Assembly: GCF_003096355.1 (NCBI RefSeq)
Contig: NZ_QEKI01000012.1
Span: 62,001-126,000, forward strand
From: Pontibacter virosus
GTDB lineage: Bacteria > Bacteroidota > Bacteroidia > Cytophagales > Hymenobacteraceae
Direction of reading: 5' to 3'
DNA length: 64,000 nt
The notes under the pieces are model-generated. The model saw nothing but the letters and a program-made list of their open reading frames with translations. It was not told the DNA's origin and ran no database searches. Position 1 is the first letter of the stretch, and every line of letters starts with the position of its first letter. Positions 17,740-25,739 of the stretch are shown here, piece after piece. The position numbers were made by a program, and so were the translations under genes.

Positions 17740-18321
17740 TTATATCCTCTTAAAATCGACCCAATAATCGGATGTAGCATCCGCATATGCCCTGATCTTT
17801 TGTAAAAGCACTTCGGGATCACTTTCGACAATTAGGTTTTCGCGCTGGTCAAACTTCACAAAACCTTCGCTAACTGTATGATCGATCATCTCGAAAAACT
17901 TGTCCCAATAACCGTTGATGTTGTAAAAAGCTACTGGCTTTTTGATAATCCCAAGTTGATTCCAGGTGATGATCTCACAAATTTCGTCGAAGGTACCAAA
18001 GCCGCCAGGCATGGCAATAAAAGCATCGGAACGAGCTGCCATGATAGCTTTCCGCTCGTGCATGGTTTCTACTACCACCAACTCCTGCAGTCCTTTGTGG
18101 GCGACTTCTCTGTCTACCAGGCTCTGCGGAATAACGCCTATACCTCTACCTCCGTTGGCTAGCACAGCGTCAGCTATCACACCCATCAAACCTACATTGC
18201 CCCCACCATATACCAGCTTTATACCTTGCCCAGCCATCAGTTTGCCCAGTTGTGCCGAAGCTTTACTATATATTGGGTTTATACCTGCATTGGCTCCACA
18301 AAAAACGCCTATACTTCTCAT
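17740..18321 (-). CDS. LOG-family protein (Rossmann fold nucleotide phosphoribohydrolase)
   Basis: 193 residues, the usual length of the TIGR00730/LOG family. Characteristic motifs are GVFCGANAG (5-13), LVYGGGNVGLMG (36-47), MHERK (87-91) and MPGGFGTFDE (104-113). The Arg and Glu of the last two motifs form the active site that cleaves N6-modified AMP to the free base and ribose 5-phosphate. In bacteria many members act as nucleotide nucleosidases of uncertain physiological role. Probably transcribed alone; the cysteine desulfurase lies upstream on the same strand, beyond a terminator. Confidence 0.88.
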   Translation of the reverse strand: MRSIGVFCGANAGINPIYSKASAQLGKLMAGQGIKLVYGGGNVGLMGVIADAVLANGGRGIGVIPQSLVDREVAHKGLQELVVVETMHERKAIMAARSDAFIAMPGGFGTFDEICEIITWNQLGIIKKPVAFYNINGYWDKFFEMIDHTVSEGFVKFDQRENLIVESDPEVLLQKIRAYADATSDYWVDFKRI

Positions 18322-18363
18322 TACTTAACTCTTATTCTATTCTGATTTTATGATTGATAAAGA

Positions 18364-18391
18364 AAGGCTCCAGCAGTACTGCTGAAGCCTT
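18364..18391 (-). terminator. Probable intrinsic terminator of the cysteine desulfurase gene
   Basis: AAGGCTCCAGCAG/CTGCTGAAGCCTT stem with one mismatch and a 2-nt centre, followed on the minus strand by TTCTTTATC. Confidence 0.65.
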
Positions 18392-18420
18392 CTCATATTT
18401 ATAATAAAGATAACCTATAC

Positions 18421-19563
18421 CTAGGCCAGCTCTTTTTTATACATTTTGGCAAGCGTTTCGGCTACGTAGTCGATCTCAGCTTCCGTGTTATACTTGCTGA
18501 ACGAAAAGCGAACCGAACCACGAGACGGGTCTACGCCCAATGCACGCAACACATGGGACCCGGCATTGGCACCGCTGCTGCAGGCACTTCCGCCCGAGGC
18601 CGAAATCTTGGCAATGTCCAGGCTGAACAACAGCATTTCATTAATGTCAGAAGCAGGCAGGCTTACGTTGAGTACGGTATACAGACTCTTGTCCGCAAAC
18701 TCTGACATTCCGTTGAAGCTCACATCTTCCATCTGCTCCCGAAGTTTGTAGATCATGCGGTCTTTCAGGCCCTGCATGTGCTTCTGGTGCTCAGCCATAT
18801 CGCGGTAAGCAATTTCCAGCGCCTTGGCCAGTCCGATAATGCCATACACGTTCTCGGTTCCGCCACGCATGTTGCGCTCTTGTGCACCACCCTGAATCAA
18901 CGGCTGAATTTTGGTGGCCGCATCACAATAAAGGAAGCCCACACCCTTCGGTCCATGAAACTTATGCGCTGATCCTACCAGAAAGTTGGCACCGATCTGC
19001 TGTACATCATGCTTGTAGTGGCCCATAGTCTGCACCGTATCCGAATGGAAAATCGCATCATACTTTCTGCAGATCTCACCGATCTTCTCAATATCGTTCA
19101 ACGTGCCGATCTCATTGTTGGCATGCATGATTGACACGATGGTGCGCGGCTGGTTTGCCAATAGCTCCTCCAGATGCTCCAGGTCCAGGTTGCCGCGCTC
19201 GTCGTGGCGCAGGTAGCTCAGTTGCACATCGCCCTGCTTCTCCAGCATCTCCATGGTGTGCAAAACGGCATGATGCTCCAATTTAGTGGTGATCGCGTGC
19301 TTTATTCCCAGGGAACGACAGGTACAGACAATAGCGGCGTTATCAGCCTCAGTGCCGCCGGAGGTGAAAAAAACCTCGGCAGGAGACGTGTTTAGCAGCG
19401 TAGCTACCGTGCGACGGGCTTTCTCAATGGCAGACCTCACCTCGCGTCCATGGGAATGGATGGAAGAAGGGTTGCCGAAATGCTCCAGCATAAAAGGGGC
19501 CATGGCATCAAAAACCTCTTTGTCAAGAGGTGTGGTAGCTGCATTATCTAAATAAACACGCAT
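18421..19563 (-). CDS. Cysteine desulfurase (IscS/NifS type)
   Basis: 380 residues, PLP-dependent. It releases sulfur from cysteine as a persulfide for Fe-S cluster assembly and tRNA thiolation. The PLP lysine is Lys201 in GSAHKFHGPKGVGF. Catalytic Cys328 is in SASGGSACSSG, and IFHSDTVQTMGH holds the cofactor-contact Asp and Gln. Length and the short CSSG loop fit group I (IscS/NifS), not SufS. No iscU or other Fe-S genes adjoin it, so the precise isoform is left open. It lies downstream of glmM with a terminator between, and is probably an independent unit. Sulfur mobilisation may also support the rhodanese-type MnmH elsewhere in the window. Confidence 0.92.
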   Translation of the reverse strand: MRVYLDNAATTPLDKEVFDAMAPFMLEHFGNPSSIHSHGREVRSAIEKARRTVATLLNTSPAEVFFTSGGTEADNAAIVCTCRSLGIKHAITTKLEHHAVLHTMEMLEKQGDVQLSYLRHDERGNLDLEHLEELLANQPRTIVSIMHANNEIGTLNDIEKIGEICRKYDAIFHSDTVQTMGHYKHDVQQIGANFLVGSAHKFHGPKGVGFLYCDAATKIQPLIQGGAQERNMRGGTENVYGIIGLAKALEIAYRDMAEHQKHMQGLKDRMIYKLREQMEDVSFNGMSEFADKSLYTVLNVSLPASDINEMLLFSLDIAKISASGGSACSSGANAGSHVLRALGVDPSRGSVRFSFSKYNTEAEIDYVAETLAKMYKKELA

Positions 19564-19613
19564 GATATTTTGTATTGGATTCTCTTAAACGAACTACTAA
19601 AGTATAAAAAAAA

Positions 19614-19657
19614 GTTGCGCCAGCGGAGAAAAAACATGCTTGCTCCTTTGGCGCAAC
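19614..19657 (-). terminator. Intrinsic terminator of glmM
   Basis: GTTGCGCCA-(2 nt)-GGAG pairs with CTCC-(2 nt)-TGGCGCAAC around a 14-nt loop. On the minus strand it is followed by a TTTTTTTTA run. Confidence 0.85.
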
Positions 19658-19698
19658 CTCTGATTGCTAGTTAAAAAATATGCTACAGCAACAACACA

Positions 19699-21090
19699 TT
19701 ATGCTTTGGCAGAGATGATCTCTTTGATGTCAGCAATAATCTTATTAGCCAGATGATCGGCAGTAGCGTTGCTCTCCGACTCTGCATAGATGCGGATGAT
19801 CGGCTCTGTGTTCGACTTGCGCAGGTGCACCCACTCCTTGTCAAACTCAATCTTCACACCGTCAATTGTATTGATCGGCTGCTTGGCATAGCGCTCCTGC
19901 ATCCGGATGAGTACTTGGTCTACATCCACCTCAGGTGTCAACTCAATCTTGTTTTTAGAAATATAGTAATTGGGGTAGCTGGCACGTAGGCGCGTCATGC
20001 TCATACCTGATTTGGCAAGGTGTGTCAGGAAAAGCGCTATACCTACCAGTGCATCGCGACCGTAGTGCAGCTCAGGGTAGATGATACCACCATTGCCTTC
20101 ACCACCGATGATGGCATTTTCCGCCTTCATCATGTTTACCACGTTTACCTCACCCACAGCGGCTGCATAATACTGGCCACCGGCTTTCTCGGTTACGTCG
20201 CGCAGCGCTCTCGTGGACGACAGATTCGATACCGTGTTGCCTACCTGGTTTTTGAGCACATAATCCGCCACGGCTACCAGAGTATACTCTTCGCCGAACA
20301 TGCTGCCATCTTCGTTGATCAGGGCCAGTCTGTCCACATCCGGGTCAACTACTATACCTAAGTCAAACTTGCCTTTTTCAATCACACGCGAAATCTCGCG
20401 CAGGTTCTCCGGAAGCGGCTCCGGGTTGTGTGGGAAATGGCCGTCTGGCTCGCAGTACAGTTTTTCCACCTTAGTTACACCCAGCGCTTCAAGTAACATA
20501 GGTATGGCTATTCCTCCCGTGGAGTTCACACAGTCAATCGCTACGCTGAAGTCCTTGGACTTGATAGCTTCCACATCCACCAGGGGTAAAGCTAAAATGG
20601 CGTCGATGTGTTTTTGGAAGTAAGTATCGTCCGTTGTGTAGTTACCCAGCTCATTTACATCCGCAAAATCGAAAGCCTCTTGCTCTGCCAGTTCCAGCAC
20701 CAGTTTCCCCTCCTTGTCCGAAATAAACTCGCCTTTCTGGTTCAAGAGTTTCAGCGCATTCCACTGTTTGGGGTTGTGGCTGGCAGTCAGGATAATGCCG
20801 CCTCCGGCCTGGTAATCAGGCACAGCCATCTCCACGGTTGGCGTAGTAGAAAGCCCCAAATCCACGACGTGTATACCCAGGCCTTGCAGCGTGGCGCATA
20901 CCAGTTTGTTTACCATGTCGCCAGAAATGCGTGCATCACGGCCTACCACTATGGTGCTGTTGCCAGTCGTCTGCAACACCCAGGTACCGAAAGCTGCGGC
21001 AAACTTTACCACATCAACAGGCGTGAGTGCCTCGCCAGCCTGTCCTCCAATCGTACCTCTGATTCCTGAAATTGATTTTATTAAAGCCAC
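19699..21090 (-). CDS. glmM: Phosphoglucosamine mutase
   Basis: 463 residues of the alpha-D-phosphohexomutase family. It converts glucosamine 6-phosphate to glucosamine 1-phosphate for UDP-GlcNAc synthesis. The phosphoserine is Ser104 in LTASHNPKQWN. Metal loop VDPDVDRLALI, sugar-binding GEGNGGI and the C-terminal phosphate-binding RKSNTEPIIRIYAES are present. GlmM rather than phosphomannomutase is suggested by length and the Bacteroidota-type motif set, but substrate preference is not certain. A TAnnTTTG box 24 bp upstream and a terminator downstream make it monocistronic. Confidence 0.88.
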   Translation of the reverse strand: MALIKSISGIRGTIGGQAGEALTPVDVVKFAAAFGTWVLQTTGNSTIVVGRDARISGDMVNKLVCATLQGLGIHVVDLGLSTTPTVEMAVPDYQAGGGIILTASHNPKQWNALKLLNQKGEFISDKEGKLVLELAEQEAFDFADVNELGNYTTDDTYFQKHIDAILALPLVDVEAIKSKDFSVAIDCVNSTGGIAIPMLLEALGVTKVEKLYCEPDGHFPHNPEPLPENLREISRVIEKGKFDLGIVVDPDVDRLALINEDGSMFGEEYTLVAVADYVLKNQVGNTVSNLSSTRALRDVTEKAGGQYYAAAVGEVNVVNMMKAENAIIGGEGNGGIIYPELHYGRDALVGIALFLTHLAKSGMSMTRLRASYPNYYISKNKIELTPEVDVDQVLIRMQERYAKQPINTIDGVKIEFDKEWVHLRKSNTEPIIRIYAESESNATADHLANKIIADIKEIISAKA

Positions 21091-21113
21091 AACGAGAATA
21101 TTTTTTACAGCTG

Positions 21114-21121
21114 CAAAAGTA
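21114..21121 (-). promoter_or_regulatory. -7 promoter box of glmM
   Basis: TACTTTTG on the minus strand (TAnnTTTG), 24 bp before the ATG at 21090. Confidence 0.5.
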
Positions 21122-21246
21122 ATAATTTAGAATTAAGGTTTAACAGTTTATGGAATTTAGCTGCTTCGTACATCTAATATTTAAAGGGCATTACTGCGTA
21201 GGCACTGCACCGTTTTGAGGCACAACATCGCCACAGATGATTTTAT

Positions 21247-21254
21247 TATCTTTG
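21247..21254 (+). promoter_or_regulatory. -7 promoter box of mazG
   Basis: TATCTTTG (TAnnTTTG), with the ATG at 21260 only 5 nt further on. If transcription begins about 6-7 nt after the box, the mRNA would be leaderless or nearly so. Confidence 0.5.
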
Positions 21255-21259
21255 TGTTT

Positions 21260-22072
21260 ATGAATAACACGCAAAAATTTGAAGACAGCCCGCGCGGGCG
21301 CCAGCTACAGGCTTTTGACCGTCTGCTGGACGTGATGGATGAGCTACGCGAGAAATGTCCCTGGGATAGAAAGCAGACCATCGAGAGCCTACGCCACCTG
21401 ACCATTGAAGAAACTTACGAGTTATCCGATGCCATTATCCGACAGGATATGCAGGAGATCAAAAAGGAAATCGGCGACATCATGCTCCACATGGTGTTCT
21501 ATGCCAAAATCGCTTCTGAGCAAAAAGTTTTTGATATAGCCGATGTTCTAACTGCTCTCTGCGAGAAACTTATTTTCAGACATCCGCACATATATGGGGA
21601 TGCCACTGCCGACACCGAAGAGGAGGTAAAGCAGAATTGGGAGCGTTTAAAACTGAAAGAAGGCAACAAGTCTGTGCTGGGTGGCGTACCAACCTCACTC
21701 CCTGCGCTTGTGAAGGCCATGCGCATACAGGAAAAGGCACGTGGCGCGGGCTTCGACTGGGATGATAAGTCGGAGGTATGGAAGAAAGTACAGGAGGAAT
21801 TGCAGGAGTTTGAGGCTGAGTTCAACCCGCTGGAGTCCCAGTCGATTGATCACCAGAAGGCTACCAGCGAATTTGGGGATTTGCTTTTTTCACTTATCAA
21901 TTTCGCACGCTTTATAGACATAAACCCAGAAGAGGCACTTGAGAAAACCAACCTCAAATTTATAGATCGGTTCCAATACATGGAGAAGGAGGCTTCAAAT
22001 GATGGCAAACGACTGCAGGATTTGTCCTTAAAAGAAATGGATATTTACTGGAATCAGGCAAAAAAGAGATAG
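21260..22072 (+). CDS. mazG: Nucleoside triphosphate pyrophosphohydrolase MazG
   Basis: 270 residues from MNNTQKFEDSPRGRQLQAFD. Two all-alpha MazG domains: the first has CPWDRKQTIESLRH, EETYELSDAI and KEIGDIMLHMVFYAK (the EExxE plus ExxD magnesium-binding set), the second has KVQEELQEFEAEF and SEFGDLLFSLINFARF. It hydrolyses NTPs and dNTPs to monophosphates for nucleotide-pool sanitation or stress control. ATG 21260 is preferred over the upstream alternative at 21215, because the latter would translate through the TATCTTTG promoter box. It stands alone on the plus strand; the LPS/murein gene glmM is divergent. Confidence 0.93.
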   Translation: MNNTQKFEDSPRGRQLQAFDRLLDVMDELREKCPWDRKQTIESLRHLTIEETYELSDAIIRQDMQEIKKEIGDIMLHMVFYAKIASEQKVFDIADVLTALCEKLIFRHPHIYGDATADTEEEVKQNWERLKLKEGNKSVLGGVPTSLPALVKAMRIQEKARGAGFDWDDKSEVWKKVQEELQEFEAEFNPLESQSIDHQKATSEFGDLLFSLINFARFIDINPEEALEKTNLKFIDRFQYMEKEASNDGKRLQDLSLKEMDIYWNQAKKR

Positions 22073-22635
22073 GCTTGCATACAGATTAAAAGAACATGCC
22101 TTATATTTAGGCTTCAATTTGTTCTCATACCCTATCCAAACAAGCTTATTTGAATTTAATTTTTGTTAACAACTAGTTTGAATACGTTGCACTTCTCTTC
22201 ATATTATCCGGTCTGATTTATTACTATTACAGGAATCTTACTAGCAGCTCACATTATTGCCACGTTAAAACAAAAGGTATGTCGCTTACAACAGCGGCAT
22301 TAAAACCTTGATTAGCAATTAGTAATAAAGAGAGCGAAGGAAGACAGACGAGGCGTACAAAGTTTAAACTTTGGATAAGAATTTAAAATAAAATATATTT
22401 GTAAAGCCGCAACATTCGCCTTTAGTAAAAGTATTGAAAAATCTATTTAGGATTAACTTTACAGTATTGTTGTATGATTTTTCAAAATTAAAGGCCTCAT
22501 ATCGTTTGAAAATTGCGGAAAAAGCAGAAATTGCAAAACCAATAAAGAACTAAACCGAAAACAATTACATTCATTATATTACACAATCGATTTTAATTAC
22601 AACACAAACAGCTAAACTTTAAACTTTTAAACAAA
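22073..22635. other. Long intergenic region and leader of the exbB operon
   Basis: 563 bp, AT-rich, no ORF of note. It holds a good promoter (22370-22401) and therefore a predicted leader of about 230 nt before the exbB ATG at 22636. A 10-bp inverted repeat TTGAAAAATC/GATTTTTCAA (22434-22443, 22476-22485) lies in that leader. No known riboswitch class was recognised. Confidence 0.6.
22370..22401 (+). promoter_or_regulatory. Promoter of the exbB-exbD-tonB operon
   Basis: TTTG (22370-22373), 20-bp spacer, TATATTTG (22394-22401): an essentially perfect Bacteroidota TTTG/TAnnTTTG promoter, the best in the window. Confidence 0.75.
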
Positions 22636-23502
22636 ATGGAAAAAAAGACTGCAGTAGTGAGCAAAGATGCTAATGTAGAAAAAAAGCCGAGCCCAATTGG
22701 TGGCGTATTTGCGAGCATTGTTATTCCGATTGCGCTGATAGCATGTGTGCTTATCTATATGTTCGTTTTCGGTGCCCCTGCTAACTTCGAAGGCAATGAC
22801 CCAAATAATCACCCACTTCCAGGAAACTATCTTGGTATCGTTTACAAGGGTGGTTGGGTAGTACCAATTTTGCTAACGCTTAACCTGTTGGTATTCATCT
22901 TCGCTATCGAGCGTGCTCTTACAATCAGCAAGGCAAAAGGCAAAGGTGGTGTTGCTCAATTCGTGCGCACTATTTCTACTAAATTGAGACAGCGTGACAT
23001 TAACGGTGCTATCGCAGCTTGCGACAATCAGAAAGGATCAGTTGCCAACGTGGTAAAGGCTGGCTTGCTGAAGTACAAGGAAATGCAGAACGAGCCTGAA
23101 CTGCTGAAAGCAGAGAAAGTGGCTGCTATCCAGAAAGAAATCGAAGAGTCTACTTCACTGGAACTTCCAATGCTGGAGAAAAACCTCGTGATTATCTCTA
23201 CCATCGCTTCGATCTCTACACTGGTAGGTCTGATCGGTACGGTACTTGGTATGATCAAGGCCTTCTCGGCTCTTGCGACTTCAGGTGCTCCTGACTCAGT
23301 AGCACTTGCAAACGGTATCTCTGAGGCCCTTATCAACACAGCCCTTGGTATCACTGGTTCTACTATCGCGATCATCGCGTACAACTACTTTACAAGCAAA
23401 ATCGACGAGCTTACTTACGGCATCGACGAAGCAGGATTCAGCATGGTGTCTACTTTCACAGCAGAGCACGAAACACCAGCTGCAAGACCACACACTGTAT
23501 AA
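22636..23502 (+). CDS. exbB: MotA/TolQ/ExbB proton channel protein
   Basis: 288 residues. N-terminal transmembrane helix (about 24-48, VFASIVIPIALIACVLIYMFVFG), a second near 73-92 (VVPILLTLNLLVFIFAIERAL), a long cytoplasmic stretch, and the conserved channel helices around LPMLEKNLVIISTIASISTL and ALINTALGITGSTIAIIAYN. It forms the proton-driven inner-membrane motor with ExbD to energise TonB. The extra N-terminal helix is typical of Bacteroidota homologues. First gene of an operon with two exbD genes and tonB. Codon usage is cleaner than that of its neighbours, and the AGGTATA heptamer is absent. Confidence 0.93.
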   Translation: MEKKTAVVSKDANVEKKPSPIGGVFASIVIPIALIACVLIYMFVFGAPANFEGNDPNNHPLPGNYLGIVYKGGWVVPILLTLNLLVFIFAIERALTISKAKGKGGVAQFVRTISTKLRQRDINGAIAACDNQKGSVANVVKAGLLKYKEMQNEPELLKAEKVAAIQKEIEESTSLELPMLEKNLVIISTIASISTLVGLIGTVLGMIKAFSALATSGAPDSVALANGISEALINTALGITGSTIAIIAYNYFTSKIDELTYGIDEAGFSMVSTFTAEHETPAARPHTV

Positions 23503-23527
23503 GTTAAACCGTATTTAACCAGATAAG

Positions 23528-24130
23528 ATGCCTAAAGTAAAAGTAAAAAGAACAGCCCCTTCATTGGATATGACGCCAATGGTGGACTTATTCTTCTTGC
23601 TGGTTACTTTCTTTATGCTGACTGCAACAGCCAGACCAGATGAGGCTGTTATAGTAGACACTCCTTCATCTGCTTCAGAAATCAAGATCCCGGATACCAA
23701 CGTAATAACTATTACGGTTGATAAAGATGACCGTGTGTTCTTTGGGGTAGACGGGCAGCATACAAAGGAAGTATTGCTTGACAGAATTGCTAAGAACTAC
23801 AATATTGGTTTTACCGAAGAGGAGCGAAAAACATTTTCTCTTCTAAGCAACTTCGGCGTGCCAATTAACCAACTGAAAGGTTACCTGGCAATGGAGTCAA
23901 ACGATCGTAAGGAAGTAAACCAGCCGGGGATTCCGATTGATTCGACGCGTAATGAGCTTGGCGACTGGGTATTGCAGACACGTCTTACTAACCCTCAGGT
24001 GGTAATTGCCATCAAGGGCGACCAGGATGTAAGCTATCCAACAGTGAAGAGAGTAATGGATATCCTGCAGGAAAAGAAAGTCGACAGGTTTAATCTCATT
24101 ACGGACATGGAGATGAAGCCAACTAACTAA
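23528..24130 (+). CDS. exbD: Biopolymer transport protein ExbD, first copy
   Basis: 200 residues. One N-terminal membrane helix follows the conserved TAPSLDMTPMVDLFFLLVTF, with the channel Asp in the MVDLFF motif. The C-terminal periplasmic domain is longer than in proteobacterial ExbD, with an insertion around NYNIGFTEEERKTFSLLSNF, and ends in the ExbD fold RVMDILQEKKVDRFNLIT. It couples proton flow to TonB movement. It starts 26 bp after exbB. Confidence 0.92.
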   Translation: MPKVKVKRTAPSLDMTPMVDLFFLLVTFFMLTATARPDEAVIVDTPSSASEIKIPDTNVITITVDKDDRVFFGVDGQHTKEVLLDRIAKNYNIGFTEEERKTFSLLSNFGVPINQLKGYLAMESNDRKEVNQPGIPIDSTRNELGDWVLQTRLTNPQVVIAIKGDQDVSYPTVKRVMDILQEKKVDRFNLITDMEMKPTN

Positions 24131-24152
24131 TAATTAGAAAGGAGATAAGAAA

Positions 24153-24677
24153 ATGGCAGAAATGCAACAACAGGCCGACTCTGGCGGTAAAGGCGGGAAA
24201 AAACGCGCCAAACGCCAGTCGACCAAAATTGACATGACACCGCTGGTAGACCTTGCCGCCCTTCTGATTACGTTCTTCATGCTTACCACGACCTTCAACA
24301 AGCCTCAGACCATGGAGATCAACATGCCGAAGAAGGTCGACAACCCAGAGGAGCAGATAGCCTTGAAAGCCAGTAACGCCATGACGATTATACTTGGCCC
24401 TGATGACGAGCTGTACTACTACTTCGGTTTGGCAGAGGACAGCCCAGAGATAGTTGAGTCTAGTTATGCTGCAAACGGTATCCGTCAAGTTCTATTATCA
24501 TCACAGGTTAAATCGAACGATATGATGACCGTGATGGTAAAGCCAATGGAGAACTCACGCTATAAAAATATGGTGGATATTCTGGACGAATTAAAAATAA
24601 CGGATACCAAGAGGTTTGCGATGGTAGACATAGGCGAATCAGACAAAAAATTGGTACAAGAACAAATTGGGAATTAA
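24153..24677 (+). CDS. exbD: Biopolymer transport protein ExbD, second copy
   Basis: 174 residues. A basic N-terminus (GGKKRAKRQSTKIDMTPLVD) precedes the single membrane helix LAALLITFFMLTTTF with the conserved channel Asp, then a periplasmic domain ending NMVDILDELKITDTKRFAMV. Paralogous to the gene 22 bp upstream but clearly diverged, so the motor may contain ExbD heterodimers, as is usual in Bacteroidota where two exbD genes follow exbB. The tonB ATG follows 4 bp after the stop. Confidence 0.92.
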   Translation: MAEMQQQADSGGKGGKKRAKRQSTKIDMTPLVDLAALLITFFMLTTTFNKPQTMEINMPKKVDNPEEQIALKASNAMTIILGPDDELYYYFGLAEDSPEIVESSYAANGIRQVLLSSQVKSNDMMTVMVKPMENSRYKNMVDILDELKITDTKRFAMVDIGESDKKLVQEQIGN

Positions 24678-24680
24678 GAT

Positions 24681-25511
24681 ATGGAAGTAAGTAAGTTAGA
24701 AAAAGCATCGCTCGATGATATCGTCTTCGAAGGACGAAATAGAGCGTACGGTGCCTACCTACTTCGCAAAATTTACAATAAGCATATCACAATTGCCGCA
24801 ACTGTAGCAATTGCATTGTTCTTCCTTTTCCTAAGCATTCCATTGATTACGAAAATGATCAAAGGAGACCAGGAAGAAGAACAAGTGGTAGACCGAATTG
24901 TAACAGAAGTAGACCTGGCTCCACCACCACCACTGGATGAAGCAACGCCGCCGCCGCCGCCGCCGCCACCGCCAGATCTTCCACCACCGCCACCGCCAGT
25001 ACGTGCACAGGTAAAGTTCACGCCACCAGTTGTTAAGCGTGACCAAGAGGTGCAGGAAGAGGAAAAAGTGCCGGATCAATCAGAACTGGAGGACGTAGAC
25101 ATCGGAACCAAAACGGTAGAAGGTGTTAAAGGCGCTCCGCTTGATCTAGGTGACATAGACGGTACAAGCGATGTAGTTGCTGAAGTAGTAGAAGAAAAGC
25201 CATATACTTACGTGGAGCAGATGCCCGAATTCCCAGGTGGTGAAGGCGAAATGATGAGGTATCTTGGCAAGAACATCCGCTACCCAGCAGCCGCTCAACG
25301 TGCCGGTGTGGAAGGCCTTGTGGTTCTTTCGTTCGTAGTTAGCCGCACAGGCGAGATCTCAGAAATTGAGGTTGTGAAAAGCTTAGGCTCTGGTACTGAC
25401 GAAGAAGCTGTACGCGTTGTGAAAACAATGCCGAAGTGGTCTCCAGGAAAGCAGAACGGTAGATCAGTACCTGTTCGCTACACATTGCCAGTACGATTTG
25501 CTATTAAGTAA
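24681..25511 (+). CDS. tonB: Energy transducer TonB with proline-rich spacer
   Basis: 276 residues. Cytoplasmic N-terminus with the Bacteroidota motif RNRAYGAYLLRK, a single membrane helix ITIAATVAIALFFLFLSIPL (about 33-52), a proline-rich periplasmic spacer (about 75-115, mostly runs of PPPPP broken by LDEAT and DL) and a C-terminal TonB domain (about 180-276) with MPEFPGGEGEMMRY, RYPAAAQRAGVEGLV and WSPGKQNGRSVPVRYTLP. It transfers ExbBD energy to outer-membrane receptors such as the SusC and carboxypeptidase-type receptors in this window. Translationally close to exbD. Confidence 0.94.
   Translation: MEVSKLEKASLDDIVFEGRNRAYGAYLLRKIYNKHITIAATVAIALFFLFLSIPLITKMIKGDQEEEQVVDRIVTEVDLAPPPPLDEATPPPPPPPPPDLPPPPPPVRAQVKFTPPVVKRDQEVQEEEKVPDQSELEDVDIGTKTVEGVKGAPLDLGDIDGTSDVVAEVVEEKPYTYVEQMPEFPGGEGEMMRYLGKNIRYPAAAQRAGVEGLVVLSFVVSRTGEISEIEVVKSLGSGTDEEAVRVVKTMPKWSPGKQNGRSVPVRYTLPVRFAIK
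24948..24965 (+). repeat. (CCG)6 triplet repeat in tonB
   Basis: Six pure CCG codons, followed by CCA CCG CCA, encode the nine-proline run. Slippage would change the spacer length in frame. Confidence 0.8.
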
Positions 25512-25525
25512 GTCCTATACATAAC

Positions 25526-25561
25526 AATAAAAAAGGCCCTCGAAGGAGGGCCTTTTTTATT
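25526..25561 (+). terminator. Intrinsic terminator after the first tonB
   Basis: Perfect 16-bp stem AATAAAAAAGGCCCTC with GAAG loop and T-run; a TATACCT follows immediately. It separates exbB-exbD-exbD-tonB from the second tonB. Confidence 0.9.
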
Positions 25562-25739
25562 TATACCTACTGCAAACAGCTATACCTTTTGATCGTGCCA
25601 TACCCAGGCAGTGGGAATCAAACACTAGTAAGATTCGCCCTATATTAAAAATATCAAATGTGCTTGTGGAAAAAAGACGGGTGGTGCATCTAATAAGAAA
25701 ACGCAGGTAAAACTGTATCACTTCTAAAATCTATGCGCC

